Made by a program: the position numbers and the translations under genes. Positions 11,324 to 23,161 of a stretch of DNA of 64,000 nucleotides are shown here, piece by piece (position 1 is the stretch's first letter; every line of letters begins with the position of its first letter). The stretch spans positions 147,483-211,482 of the forward strand of contig WEDG01001344.1 in NCBI GenBank assembly GCA_017591395.1, read 5' to 3'. The notes under the pieces are model-generated. The model searched no databases and had not been told where the DNA came from. It was given only the letters and a program-made list of their open reading frames with translations. This stretch comes from Schistocephalus solidus (Eukaryota > Platyhelminthes > Cestoda > Diphyllobothriidea > Diphyllobothriidae).

Positions 11324-12797
11324 GATGTGGCCCCCATGTTGGTCCAACGCATCCACCACGTGGCCCCTTTATGGGGCCCACACACATACACAAGAAAGGA
11401 TTCCCAAAGACCAGACGCCAAAAAAATGCGTTTTCCCTGGTAGTGATTAGCGCCCTAAGGCTAGTTTGTGGTATGGTGTCGTTCTTAAAACCAGGTGGAT
11501 TGGCTAGAGTTCAACGCAAGAAAAAAACGCCAACGAGGGGGAGGGGGTGGGTGAGACGGGCAGTCTTACCGGGTGTATTCATCTTCGAGGAGGTTGGGGT
11601 GTGGGGCGTAGAACTTAACGCAAAAAGTGAAGAGGAACTCCTTGTTCGCATTATGCTGCTTGCACAGAAGTTTGATATGATCCAGCCAGCACTAAAATCC
11701 GAGCAATAGAAAGGCTTTAGGGTGGAGCAAGGGACCGTCGAGCTGAGCAGTTAGTTAGGCAACAAAAAAGATAAGGGTATTGGGTGAGGCACAGAGATCC
11801 AGTGGATAGCGCAAATAATACTAACAATTTGTGATAGTGGTTTTCCAGTCTCGACTTTCTACCAACTTACAAAGACGTGTAAACTAACGGCTTAGAGGCT
11901 ATTTTCACATGCTCAACAGTAAAGACATTTTTCAGACTGGGTTAAATACGTAAATCGCAACGCTGTACGCATTACAGTTGTGAAGGTGTGTACAGGCTCT
12001 GCATCAGAAGTCTTAAGTACTTTTGACAATGATGTCGGTTTAGAGAGTGCAAAAAGTCTTGGCGACAGAACCGAGTTTAAAAGGCAAACATGTTTCCTAG
12101 GATCAGGGGACTGACATGCCTATTATCCGACTGGAATAATCTGTTGACTAAATAAACGGCGGCCCATTTGGGAGTAAATTCAAAAGCTCAGGCGTTTTGG
12201 ACAGATCTCCTAAAACTTCCCACGGCAATTAATGAGAAGGCTTCCTGTGGGTACTTAATGGAAACTTGCATTTTCAGCTCGAGTGAGTCAAAACGCTGTC
12301 AAAAAGACCACAGTCGAGTCGGTGGCTTAAATGTCGCTCAGTCTTGACAGGACAGGGAGTGCCCGATTGTTCGAAGTTATCACGTTTTTGGTACTTCCCT
12401 AGCAGTGACCATATTGACAGGTGAGACCAGCTCCAGCGAAAATAAACGATGGCTTACAGCTGTCGCGTAAAACTATAAATGATAATCAACAGGTCTGTGC
12501 TGTCGTTTGTGGAATATGAAAAACGCGGGTGGTGCAAAAGCATCCTACAAATGTGCATAAGCGAAAATGAAAACTAGCTCAGGAAAGTGACAAAAAATGT
12601 TCTTGAATGTAAGAAGATGAGGCAGCGGAAAAACTTTTTTTGATAAATCACCCAACCTCGAGGTAGCAATACGTGTGCATTGAACTGTGCAGTATGATTC
12701 ATAGTATCCACGTTGTAACAAGGCGGCAAATTGAACGTACAGCGTAAGAGTAGGGCAACTGCACAGTAAGACCGAAAGTTCATGCACTGATTTGGCA
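11324..12797. other. No gene recognised
   Basis: Sequence outside the inverted repeat. It includes a purine-rich patch at 11515-11560 (AAAAAAACGCC followed by GAGGGGGAGGGGG) and frames of up to 122 codons (12545-12913, minus) with no motif that I recognise. Confidence 0.5.
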
Positions 12798-13125
12798 CAC
12801 CAGTTCGACTGTCGTAGCCCGACTATGTCCACCGTATGCTCCTCAGGTTGGTGGTGCAGGGACAGTGATTTGTGCACAAAATTGTTTTCAGCGATGGTAA
12901 ATTTGCACAGCATCTACCGCACTCTCTCTCCTCCCTTACCCGTCTGTGCTCGGTGTCGTGACAGAGTCAAGAGTACCGGAGGCGGGGTCGGGCGCAGATG
13001 AATCATATCCCACGGAGACTCGAAAATTGCAAGTGGGTGGTGCGGCATGAGCTGGCACCTACGCGCATCCATGTTGGGCACACCCCTCCCCAACCCATGT
13101 TCGGCATTTGCAATGTGAACTCAGC
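12798..13125 (+). repeat. Diverged DR1 copy outside the inverted repeat
   Basis: Contains GTCCACCGTATGCTCC, GGTGGTGCAGGGACAGTGA, GCATCTACCGCACTCTCTC, GTGTCGTGACAGAGTCA, GGCGGGGTCGGGCGCAG and CCATGTTCGGCATTTG in the same order as the right-arm copy. It has an insertion-like stretch at 12865-12905 and an extra block containing GGTGCGGCATGAGCTGG. It has no coding frame shared with the other copies. Confidence 0.65.
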
Positions 13126-16100
13126 CCGAAAGTTGCTCTGATGAGCCCGAGGGTTTTACGAATGAAGAATATCCAAGATTAAAATGAGTAACTATGAAAT
13201 CAAAATTCTTCTGCGGTAGCACGGGAAAGGCAGATGGACAAGTAGATACAAGGTGTAAAAAGAAGATATGAAATACCAATGGTTGGCAGGCGCATTGTTA
13301 AAACACCTAGCTGAAGTTCACTGACAGCTTACCAGAATACCGTCCTTGTTGAAAAATTCAAGATCGAAGTATTCTGCCTCCAGGACACCTAACCGATCCA
13401 TCAAGGTGACGTACAGATCCTGACCGGACGAGCGTGGCTAAGAACACAGAGATAATGGCAATCAATCTATGCTCTTGTTGTATTGATATATTTCGATCAT
13501 GGACTTGAAGTGAGTGAGTGTTGTGAAACGCTTTGATGGGTTACAGTGGCAAGTAATGGAAATACTTTTAAAATTAAAAGTGAAGAAATCAAACAGCTCA
13601 AAGGGTGTTATTTAGACCCTTGTAAAATCAGTCTGGTACACAAAACTCTAACCTCCAGAAAGTGCAAAATTGCACCTTTCAATGCTTATCCTTATACAAA
13701 TGTTTTGTGACGCTAAAGTTAAGTTTACTAAAGCTCTGGATGCAGCTAACAACAATACAGACATTTAGGAAAACTACCGACTCCCTTATGCTGAAGTTCA
13801 GTAATAATACCGATCACCACAGAGGAGCATTGCTCCAACAGAAATAATGGGTCCCGAAAGACCTTTGTAGAAAAACGAGCGATTTCACCGAACCTACTGG
13901 CCACACTGATTTTGGTTTCGCTAGCACCGATCATGGTTTGGTCGCCTCTAGGGTTCCTAATGTAAATACTGAATGCCCGATGGGATAATGGTACGGACGA
14001 AATCATCGAACCGACCCGGCCTCCGGCTGGGACCCTAATCCGTAGGACGGCGGCGGAGAAGGAGGTCTTACTGGATAGCAATTAACATAAGTGTGTAATA
14101 CTACCACTTTGAACTGCGACCTTATAAGCAAATAACTTGCCCGACAGTCCTGAAGGCAGTAAATCTTCACGGTCTGTGATGGGTTTATTAATCTGACCCA
14201 TGAGTATGCCCGTTTTGCAACAAGTGCTCGCAGAAAGCGGCATCGCTACAAGCCGGTGAACTTCAGCCAGATCATCAGAACCACGCTGTTTATCTTGCAA
14301 TAATAGGGGTGGGGTAACAATCGAATGGTTTAACACATTAAATGCGAGCGCACTAAAAGATGGATTGTACAGAGCAGTCAGGACCATCATGAGATCAAAT
14401 AAATAAACAGGAAAGATATTATTACAGATAAAAGTCTCCTGAGGCTAGATCGAACTTTGAAAATTAGACAGTTCCATAAGCTGCAGGTAATTCCTCCGCT
14501 CGGTACCATTGGCTCTCGCCAAATTCAACCCGAGTGCATAAAGCATAGTCTGTCGGTAGATCAAGCAACCAGTTGGACCGTGGTTCGCTGGACGGGGGGC
14601 GGTTTCGTGTTATTTATGTGAACGCCTCCATTACCCCTGCCTCCCCCCAGCATACCGGTTTAGGGTTCGAAGACGATGCTTAAGGGCTGTAGACGAAGCC
14701 TTGTTTGATGGCTGGCGACAATCAACATCTAGTTATGCCTATGTTCAAAAAGAGTGACTGTTGGTTTGTCAGCTTTGAACTACAGTGCCTCAGGAAACAG
14801 GGTTTCCGGTGAATGACGTTGTCATATCAAATCATTTATCCCCACAAGATGCAAAAATCTAGGAAGTGACGAAGAGCATCTTTGCGTACGGGAACGCACA
14901 ACTTCTGTAACTCAAAGCTTGTCAAATTGAAGATGTGATTAGTCTCAAGTGGTTCAGAGTCAATTTTTCGTTAAACGAACACTAAGGACGAAACCGTCGC
15001 CGAATAAACAATGTTCATAGGCTTTTTAGAAGTTCTCGCAAGTGCTTGCGGACATGTCACAATATCTCAATCTTCATAACGATCTGCGTGTAAGGGATAT
15101 TCTTCCTTAATTTCTCATCCAAGACAGTAAATTTTCGACCGTTTGAGCCGAAGACGAGTGAAGACCGATGAAATTTCGATCAACCTTGTCTGAGCGAAAT
15201 GGACCGAGGTGGACTGAAATTATGAGGTGCGCAGCCATTGCGGTAACCTGGCTAGAATATCTAAGAGTATCCAAGAAATAAGACTGTTTTGGTTCGAAAA
15301 TGCTCTTCATCAACCGTTATTAAGTCATCGTAGATAAAAGGTTGACTCAAAATGTTCCTCAAACAGACCGTCAACATATTGACGTGTTCCCTGTATCACC
15401 AGTGTTCGGATTTCAAACAGGGAATTGAATTCATCAGCTCCAATAGCACAATCTATGACCCGTGGATAGGAACCATTCGCAACATCATTGAGCTTGGCTG
15501 GATCAGGTAGCATAACCTTGTCATGTACAATCGAAAAGTCGGTGCTGACGGATCACGAGTGCCTCTAGTTTGCTGAGGATTTCGTAATGCAGAAGAGTTC
15601 CTTTTGAGCACTGAGGCGTTGCACATCCCAGTTAGGTGGCGGGGGTTGAAAAATAAATTCGAAATTAAAGTGATCGCATCGGATTTCTCAGTCATTGATA
15701 GCTGTCTAGCCGAGGCGGAGAACACGCTATTGGGCTAGTAGACGGCATCTGCTACTCTGAAGCAAACCTGTTAACCAGTTAATGTGATGGTGAACTAGAC
15801 GACCGGACGAACCAGGCGCACACGGTATTTTTTCAGCTGTCAACAAGTCCAGAATCGACGGTCAACTGGTCGGTAGATCAAACTGCAAGCATAAGAGGTT
15901 CTGTGAAGCCAAGGTGCATGTAGGAGGCGTATACCAGGCGGGTGACAGAGATCCATCGGCTAAAAATATTGAATCGACCATGAATGCGCTCTATTTTCTG
16001 AAGTCGTCTCTCCAGGCAAGGTTCCAGGGGATGGCTACACTGTCAGTCATCGACATAACCAATCACCGGTGTCCAGCTTACTCATCGGTTCGGACAGCTC

Positions 16101-16680
16101 GGTCGCCAGCTGGGACATGACGGCAAACGTTCATGGAAGGTGGCTTAGATGCCCTTGGTCAAGATCGCACGAATCGGAGACACGGGTCGAAATCGTGATA
16201 GATGACTTGAATTTAATTTCCGGCTTCATGGTCAGATTTCCGTGGGACCGGCGCGTCAAACGGTTTGGTATGATTCGGAATTTCAAGGTATTAAGAACCA
16301 TAGTATAACAGGTATATAATATTGGACTAACTACGGAATATCCGGCGCATCCACAAGATGCGGCTTTTCGAGTGAACGTTAGGTAAAGTTGACTGAAGAG
16401 GAAGTAGACTATGGGCTGAACAAAAAAAAATTAACATGGACTGTACAGCAATACCACCTGCACGTGCAGTCGGGTGCCTGTCTGGCAGATAGGTTGTGTT
16501 AATGTCGCAGATCAGAGCGGTACTTCAAGGTGGTGAATGTTGCTCACCACCTTGTAAAGCTTCGTTCGCTATCCAGCATAATTATGGAACCTTAACTAGC
16601 ATTAAATGGAGGTGGGTGGAAAATCTAGCACAAAATCCAGATATTCCAGGAAATAACACAACTGCCAGGCTGTCTAGCCA
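13126..16680. other. No gene recognised
   Basis: I find no RT, transposase or tRNA box. Minus-strand frames at 13746-14081 (111 codons), 14082-14390, 15325-15513 and 15453-15725 have fairly protein-like composition but no recognised motif and no splice context that joins them. They may be remains of an old element or exons of an unknown gene. Confidence 0.45.
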
Positions 16681-16683
16681 ACT

Positions 16684-17035
16684 GCGTCGTAGCTCAGTTG
16701 GCTAGAGCGTTGGCTATACTAAAGACTTCCCCTTGATGGTGTGGGTTCGAATCCCTCCGAGGCCGCCGAGTTTTAAACAAGTGGGTCAAAGGAATTATTC
16801 AAAAGCTGCCCAAATCTACTAATTACTTGTGCCTGGTAGTCATCTGGTGGATTCTAGATTGATTGCTTATGAAATCCTGCTTGGGCAGTCAGCTTAATGC
16901 AGTAGAATTGGTGAATTCCATACGTTGCAGTATGCTGGGCGGGTAACTTGACCCAAGTGTGATTAAACTCACGGCTCTCGGTGGGGCCACGTAGCTCAGT
17001 TGGCTAGAGCGTTGGCTGTACTAAAGCCTTCCCCT
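16684..17035 (+). repeat. tRNA-headed 302-bp tandem unit, second unit truncated
   Basis: At 16690 TAGCTCAGTTGGCTAGAGCG is a good A box, and at 16743 GGGTTCGAATCCC a perfect B box. Exactly 302 bp later, at 16992, the same A-box region recurs (CACGTAGCTCAGTTGGC) and runs on to CTTCCCCTT before it breaks off near 17035. The anticodon arm is poorly paired and the first unit has mismatches in the acceptor stem, so this is not a functional tRNA gene. It looks like a tRNA-derived SINE or satellite: one full unit (head plus about 230 bp body) and the start of another. Confidence 0.65.
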
Positions 17036-20000
17036 TATAAACGTTTTTTTAATTTAGCAAAACGCACAACTTGGGCACCGATTTCTGAGACTTAGATCCA
17101 TAAACCAACCATTTAACGTGCACAATGATAACGAAAAATGAAATAATTCCTGCAGCGAAGGGGTGGAAGTGAGAGTTAGTGACTGTGGTTTCTAACAATC
17201 TTCCGTTACCTCAACTAGATGTCTTTTTTCCGACCCCTCCCACAAGATCAGTCACATTTACCAATCTTCTCATAACAAAAATGGCTCGTCTAAACGCTTA
17301 GGCAACTCAGTCATGCAGATTTCGGTGGCCTAACGAACATGCTGGTCAATGACAGAATATAAAAAGTATGTCAAAAACTAAGCATTTTCGTTGACGTTTT
17401 CTCGCATTTTGGTGCAGCAGACTCAACGACCTTGCAGCCGCGGCAATCGAAAAATCTAACCAATTTCTTTTGAAGTTTGTAACAAAAAACAGTAGCCACA
17501 AACGTGATGCGCTGAACTTCACTGAGGAAAATTTATGGCTTTACCAAAGAAATATCCTGGAACTTATTTTGAGTCCGCAAACAGGTACTGTCGAATACCT
17601 CAACGACCGTTTTCGACATATCATTTATGCCACTTAGCGTTCAATTACCATGTATCTAACTTACTTACTATGTATACCGTTCAATAACAACTTTACTATA
17701 AGGTTTATGCGTAAAAAATGTTTCGACTACTACCCTACATGCTTCTTCCTCACACCCAAACCGCCTGAGTCAAAAGTTGACTTTTATCCCCGAATATGCA
17801 CTTGAATTTTCTTTATTTACAGATCTTTTCCAATTATAAATTCAGATATCTAGTTAAACGAACTTAAACACTTCCGCAGGAGGCTCTTACTTTTTCAAGG
17901 GTATACCCCTTACTGGATTTCGCTCAGTTCTGACTTCAGTGTTGGCGAGGGCAGACCAAAGGTCTCAAGATATCAACATATTATTGTAGGATCAGTAACG
18001 AGTCAAGAAGAATCATGCCCAAAAGTGAGCATGTGCTTACTCAAGCTTCCTCCTAGCGAATCACTCAGATTATCTGGATATATGCTCATTTTTATCAACA
18101 TATGCTCATTATCAGAAAAAAGCATTAAAAAGGAAATTTCAAGCAGAGAGAAATTTTATCACCTGAGATTTCTATTCCGAAGAATCAGTTATAAAGTATC
18201 AGATAATCAGTGCATATTTTTAAAAAATTTAAAGAAAGGATATTGATAACGTGTCAGAGAACCATATGTGCAAATTGAGCTCTCTGCAGGACCAGGTTAA
18301 CATGTTCGTTTAAATCTGTATTACGGCATCCTTCAATGATACTCTAGATACTTAACGAAATATGCTAGATTTTTTAAAAAGTTCGCACTTGTGAGAATAA
18401 AATACGCCGGAAACATTGACAATTTCTAAAAATTCTCGTGAAGAATAGGAAAATCTAGATAACACTACAAAGGTTAATCAAAATTAGCAGAAAACTATTG
18501 AGATTCATAAAGAAGGGAAACCCCAAATAGGATCAAATCACAAGTGAAATACAAGCAGATGTCAAGACACGAGGATCTTCAATAGGGAATAATTACTCAC
18601 ATGCAGCTGAAAATGTTGAAATGTGGTGTCAAGCATTTCGACACGTATTTGCAAACTTTTTATATGCGATTTAAGAAGATAACCCGAAGAAGATACTTCG
18701 CCCGCCATAATACATGGAAAAAATCACAAAACTGTGGTTATGATAATGGCCAATGGCGACGAGAGCGAGCAAGAACACACTGAATCTAAATGTCCGCAGG
18801 CTGTCCAATGCATAAAAACAAACCTCATTGGCGTAGGAAGACAACTTTCGAGATTAAATTTAAAACATGAAATCTCCATATGCACCCAGTCACAAAGTTT
18901 TATTATATTAAACAAAAATTCGAATATTGTAGTAAATAAACCTTAGAGTGTCAAAGATGTCGGACCTTCAGATCAAAGGAAGCTCGTGCAAGAATTTAGA
19001 ATTTAGAATTTATATTTGGTTAGCACCGGGAAGGTACTGTAAGAGGTACCTGTAAGAGAACCAGGATAGGCAAAATACGGTTATCGATGCTAAGGCAAGG
19101 AGCAAAAACTAAAAAGACCGAACGATAAAATTTGAGGTTAATATTAATAAATGGATGCGGATGACTTTAGCGATTTGATAGTAACAACAGTCTCTGATTT
19201 ATACGGAATACGACCGTAGCGAGCCACAAAATACGGAGCCACAAGCTATCTTGGGTATTCTACTGATTCCTGCGTTGAATTAAAAGAAGCAAACCCTTGA
19301 TAAGGGGTATGTAAGAAACAGCGCAACGGGATTACGAATTTAAAAACAACTCCGGTTGATCCCTTGGGATCGGAAGGAGTTTAACACCAGATGATAACTC
19401 CATATAGCACCGTCGTGCGCTGAATAAAATTTTGCAGAAATCCAAAGACCGGAGTACCAGGATTGGCAACAGTGTTAAATATTCTGGTTTTGCATGAATC
19501 AATTGCTGTTCGATCTGAAGAACGTGTCGCTGACGAACTTGCTTCTTTTACTGGCGTTCTAAACCAACTGCTGTAGCTAGGCATGGAATTGAAGGCTACA
19601 AAAGCGTTCTGGATCTGAAAAAGAGTGAAGCTGGCAGAGGAACACCGTGAATACTACCTTTGAAAATTATGCTTAAGAGCAAAGAACAAATAAAAGCGAT
19701 CCTATCCAAACAAACCAACCATTTTCACTCACGTAAACAGGTTTTCTCAACCGGTCTTCTCCACAGCGGAATGGCGGAAACGCCAAGAAATAGCTTTCGA
19801 ATTATAATCAGGACTAAATGGTGGAATACACGATGTGGGTATCTTAATAGGAATGACTTTCAAAAGAATTTGTCATTTCAGTTGGATCAGGAATTGTATT
19901 AGGCTCTATGGCGCCTACTCCGCTGAAGCAAACAACATTGAGAACCAATCACCCGAATGGACAAAAGAACTATGCAAGCAGCACTAAATGTTCTGACCGA

Positions 20001-20062
20001 AAAATCAAAGTTAATCAAACTCATTGAGAAACGTAACAGGCCTGTGGGCTTGACGTCCGACG
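17036..20062. other. AT-rich stretch, no gene recognised
   Basis: Base composition becomes clearly AT-rich from about 17800 to 18960. A piece of about 50 bp at 18990-19040 is the reverse complement of the LINE 3' tail at 40108-40150 (GGTTAGCACCGGGAAGGTACTGT). Frames such as 18025-18246 and 19660-19902 have no recognised motif. Confidence 0.5.
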
Positions 20063-20127
20063 ACACGCACTAAGGCCCTCAAATACACTGAACTGAACTG
20101 AACTGAACTGAACACGCACTAAGGCCC
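20063..20127. repeat. 16-bp direct repeats flanking a (CTGAA)n tail
   Basis: ACACGCACTAAGGCCC occurs at 20063-20078 and again at 20112-20127. Between them lie 33 bp, TCAAATACA followed by CTGAA repeated about five times. A perfect 16-bp duplication around a short microsatellite-like tail is the signature of an extremely 5'-truncated non-LTR insertion. Confidence 0.65.
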
Positions 20128-20334
20128 ATTAAACTGACAAACGCAACCGAAATTCGGTTGATGCGAACCAATTTTTAAAGATAAGTTAAGTTATTTAGTA
20201 TAATTCAGTATATATAAGGGTTATAGGCACAGTCTATTTAAAAAATTATTTACAGATAGACGCTAGCAAAATATACAAATGTTACATGGCGATAGTGGTT
20301 TAAGTATATCGGTCATTGGTGTCGACTGAATATA

Positions 20335-20448
20335 TAATAAAATAAATAAATTGTATATTTAAGGCCCAGAGGGCCCCATCATTACAAACTTAGTACCGTG
20401 GTTTAAATAAATACAATGTGGATAATTGCTGCACTATGTGAGCATCCA
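20335..20448 (+). repeat. Repeat R2 with AAAT-rich start, copy 1
   Basis: AAATAAATAAATTG, then AGGGCCCCATCATTACAAAC, AATAAATACAATGTGGATAA and CACTATGTGAGCATCCA. The reverse complement of this block forms the loop of the palindrome at 26654-26781. It abuts the left 43-bp target duplication. Its nature is unknown; the AAAT run suggests a retroelement 3' tail followed by flanking or 5' sequence. Confidence 0.6.
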
Positions 20449-20491
20449 TAAGCAGCTTGATCTCTCTGATTTACAAAATTGTAATGATTTT
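20449..20491. repeat. 43-bp target-site duplication, left
   Basis: TAAGCAGCTTGATCTCTCTG, A, TTACAAAATTGTAATGATTT and a final T. It matches 21838-21880 with one mismatch (A versus C at position 21), and together the two flank 20492-21837. Confidence 0.75.
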
Positions 20492-21837
20492 GTGCGATTG
20501 AATACAAGAGTCTGTCAGTGCTTTCCGAGACAAACTGATGTCCATTCCGCCCACGCTGAGTTCTGATGAGTGGTCGTCGATAGAGTTCTGGCGCGCCTTC
20601 CTTTTGTTATACAAGCTCTGTACAGTTGGATACTTCGTATTTAGTGTCCTCCGTCTCGGTGAGGACCCGCCTTGATGATGTACGGGGTGTGCCACAAGAA
20701 AGGCCTCTTAATCACTTTCATTTCTCCGTCCTTTATTTGGAGCAATTTTTCCCCGGTTCAGTTCTCCGTTTCAGTTCTTTTCTCAGCATCCTCATTTTGT
20801 GTCTTTTTTTCATGGGTGCGTTATCCGTTTGAAAAACACATCCCTGTGTGAGCTACGGAGAGCCATTCTCCATTCTAGGAGTCGTGAAGCCTGAACATCA
20901 TTTTCAAGAATGATTTTAAGAGGCCTTGGTGATGATAGATCATGTGAGCCATCCGCTTTCCTTTAACAGAATGCTTTATGCACGGTACCGCATTAGCCAT
21001 TCTGAATAATCGAATATGAGTTTTTTCAGAAAAGACTGAGGTCATGTTCTACCCTTTCCTTTGCAATCAGAGAAGTGGACTCGGGAGCCCCTTTAACAAC
21101 GAGATTGCGTTTTCGTTCGAAATGTCTGTTTGGTGACTTTGAGTTCTGATTTGTTGATAGAGCATCAGCATCAGGAAGAATTATACGCTGGTTGACAATG
21201 TTAATTGCGTCAGTACGAGCAGCGATTCCTAATGTTAATGGCGAATGCCTTTTGAGAACTTTGCCAATTTGTCCTGCAATTGCTCCTGTATAACCAACAG
21301 AGAGTTCCGTTTGAGCATCTATCCGTAAAAACGAGCTTTTTCGGAGTTCGAACCCATTTTTTTGTGAAAGCATCTTGGTACTTTTCGACTTCAAATTCTT
21401 CATCATTGGTCCTTCAAATTCGACGAGCTTTTCAACTTCGCCCTTTTTTGTATCATCAGCAACAATGCCGCATATGTTTGTGTATCCAGAACATAACTGC
21501 TTCTGTCTGAGCTGGATGACTATAGTAAGGTGCATGAGCTGGTTAGAGTCAACGTTTTAACCGATATAGCCTCGTTATTAGTCAGGTGGATCTGTTATAC
21601 GAAGAAGTTTTCTCAAGCACGTATGAAGGTCCTTAGTTAAAATTTTGGAAAAAAACATTTGTCGCAGAATATTATTCACCTGATTTTTTCCCAAGTTTGA
21701 CCAAATTAAAGCCACCTAGCAAAAATGAGAACGAAAATCTCGGCTCGTCGCAAGCTCTCAGCCATTTCAATGAAGCGTTGCTTGGTTGCATCAAGTAGTC
21801 ACAGCAGTGATATGCATATGCAACCAATCGTTAAAGC
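20492..21837 (-). pseudogene. G-family ORF1 fragment, broken copy 2
   Basis: Minus-strand frames at 21026-21535 and 20471-20695 align with the longer G-family protein at 40163-41443. Shared motifs are DTKKGEVEKLVEFEGP, KSPNRHFERKRNLVVKGAPE with TSLIAKERVEHDLSLF, and near the end TLNTKYPTVQSL with HSSELSVGG. It would encode the nucleic-acid-binding ORF1 part and the first residues of the endonuclease. The frame is interrupted between the two pieces. A 43-bp direct repeat on both sides marks it as an insertion into the 5' region of element A1. The rest of the element (endonuclease body and RT) is missing. Confidence 0.75.
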
Positions 21838-21880
21838 TAAGCAGCTTGATCTCTCTGCTTTACAAAATTGTAATGATTTT
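21838..21880. repeat. 43-bp target-site duplication, right
   Basis: Second copy of 20449-20491. Downstream sequence (ATGCTAAAGTTTTGATCAG) continues the interrupted target. Confidence 0.75.
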
Positions 21881-21961
21881 ATGCTAAAGTTTTGATCAGT
21901 TCTCTCTATACTGGGGAAATTATTCGACGGTGACATCTCTGCTCTTCCCTCTCAGGAATGT

Positions 21962-22390
21962 TTGCGTCTGGATCCTCTCGTTCATTTGGTTGCCAGTGAA
22001 ACATCAGACCGACCGAAACGAAATAATAATTTTCTTTTAAAAAATGTTTCCCGGGACAGACAACCCATTGACGTTGCCATAGACTTCCTGTACTCGTGCG
22101 GTTTCAACTACAAAATAGCGGAAGCCAAACGCCTCTCCTCACGTAGCAATAATCCGCCTATATTAGTCACCCTTTTTTCACCAATCGAGGTGGACTCCAT
22201 TTTTGCACAACGAGGTCGCATTTCTCGTTATCAAGAGGTTGCAAAATGTTTCCTCTGTCAAGATCTTACACCGATGGAGCGAAGGAATGTGTCTCCCCTC
22301 TTGCATAGATCTTTGGCCTCTCAATCCATTATCCATAAGTCTTGTCATGGCTATGCAACCATAACGAGACGGTACAGCAATGTCCTATAG
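21962..22390 (+). pseudogene. ORF1-like RNA-binding region of A1
   Basis: A 142-codon frame contains a fold typical of LINE ORF1 RNA-recognition regions: FLLKNV as first strand, DFLYSCGF, AKRL, PILVTLF with EVDSIF as second half, and then QDLTPMERR, the DLTP-E/M-R signature that ends many ORF1 RNA-binding modules. The expected role is binding of element RNA in the transposition particle. The frame is open upstream of the first Met, so the true start is probably earlier. No zinc-knuckle cysteines are evident. Confidence 0.6.
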
Positions 22391-23144
22391 TGCCCGGTTC
22401 AAAAACCTCCTTACCTTCAACTCCCGCTCTTCTTTCAACGAATCCATTAACGCCTTCTTACTCGCGAATAAGAATTTTCAATGCAGTAGCTATCAGCCAT
22501 GTCGTAAGCCACCTTTAATGTCAGTTACTCCGTCTAAAGTGCCAAGACCGACTGCTTCTCCGTTTCAACGTAGTTTTCCTTGTATTCCTACTGTTGACTT
22601 AGTCAACAAAACTGGGTCAAGTCCACCTCGTTCCCATTCCACGCTATCCACTCCGGTCTCAGCTGTCCAATCTATTAAACTTATCAATAACCTGGGCAAG
22701 TCAAAGTGTGCTCCAAACTTAATTTCCAAAAAGACAAATGTTATTAAAGTTGGGAAACCTCCTTACCCTCCAGCAGCTACCATACATACCCAAAATTCCC
22801 TTAGCAATTATCCCAACCAATCAATTTCTCAGGCTGCCCCATTATTTAACCCTACCCCTTACGGTACCAGTTTTCCAAAACAATTTGTTCCGTTTTCAAA
22901 TCTTATTCTCCCCCCATATTATTCCAATATTCCTCAAAATCCTATTTATAGGCCTCCTATTTTTGCTTACGCAGAAAATAGCCTTCCTCTCAATGGATAC
23001 CACCCAAAAATGTTTCTCTACAATAATCCAAATTTATTTAGCAGTAACAGCTTAGCTAATTGTAGACAGCAGCCATTTTACTTTCCGCCAGCACCTACCT
23101 CTCTACAGTTTACTTCCCCACCACCAAGTCTTCCTTTTTTATAA
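22380..23144 (+). pseudogene. Pro/Ser/Asn-rich linker of A1
   Basis: A 254-codon frame overlaps the previous one by 11 bases in another frame. It is low in charge and rich in P, S, N, Y and F (for example NYPNQSISQAAPLFNPTPYG). The same kind of linker lies between ORF1 and endonuclease in element F (34991-35800). It is probably disordered and has no enzymatic motif. It ends 20 bases before the endonuclease frame. Confidence 0.5.
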
Positions 23145-23161
23145 GTAACGATAACCCTAGT

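Noticed and set aside
13120..13175. Hammerhead ribozyme suggested by CTGATGAGCCCGAGGG
   Set aside because: The GAAA that must follow stem II is missing, stem II is only CCC/GGG, and no closing stems are found around it.
13746..15725. Multi-exon gene on the minus strand from frames at 15453-15725, 15325-15513 and 13746-14081
   Set aside because: No splice signals join them convincingly and no motif was recognised; kept only as an unannotated stretch.
16684..16770. Functional tRNA gene
   Set aside because: A and B boxes are good, but the anticodon arm and acceptor stem are poorly paired and the sequence is part of a 302-bp tandem unit, so a SINE-type remnant is more likely.
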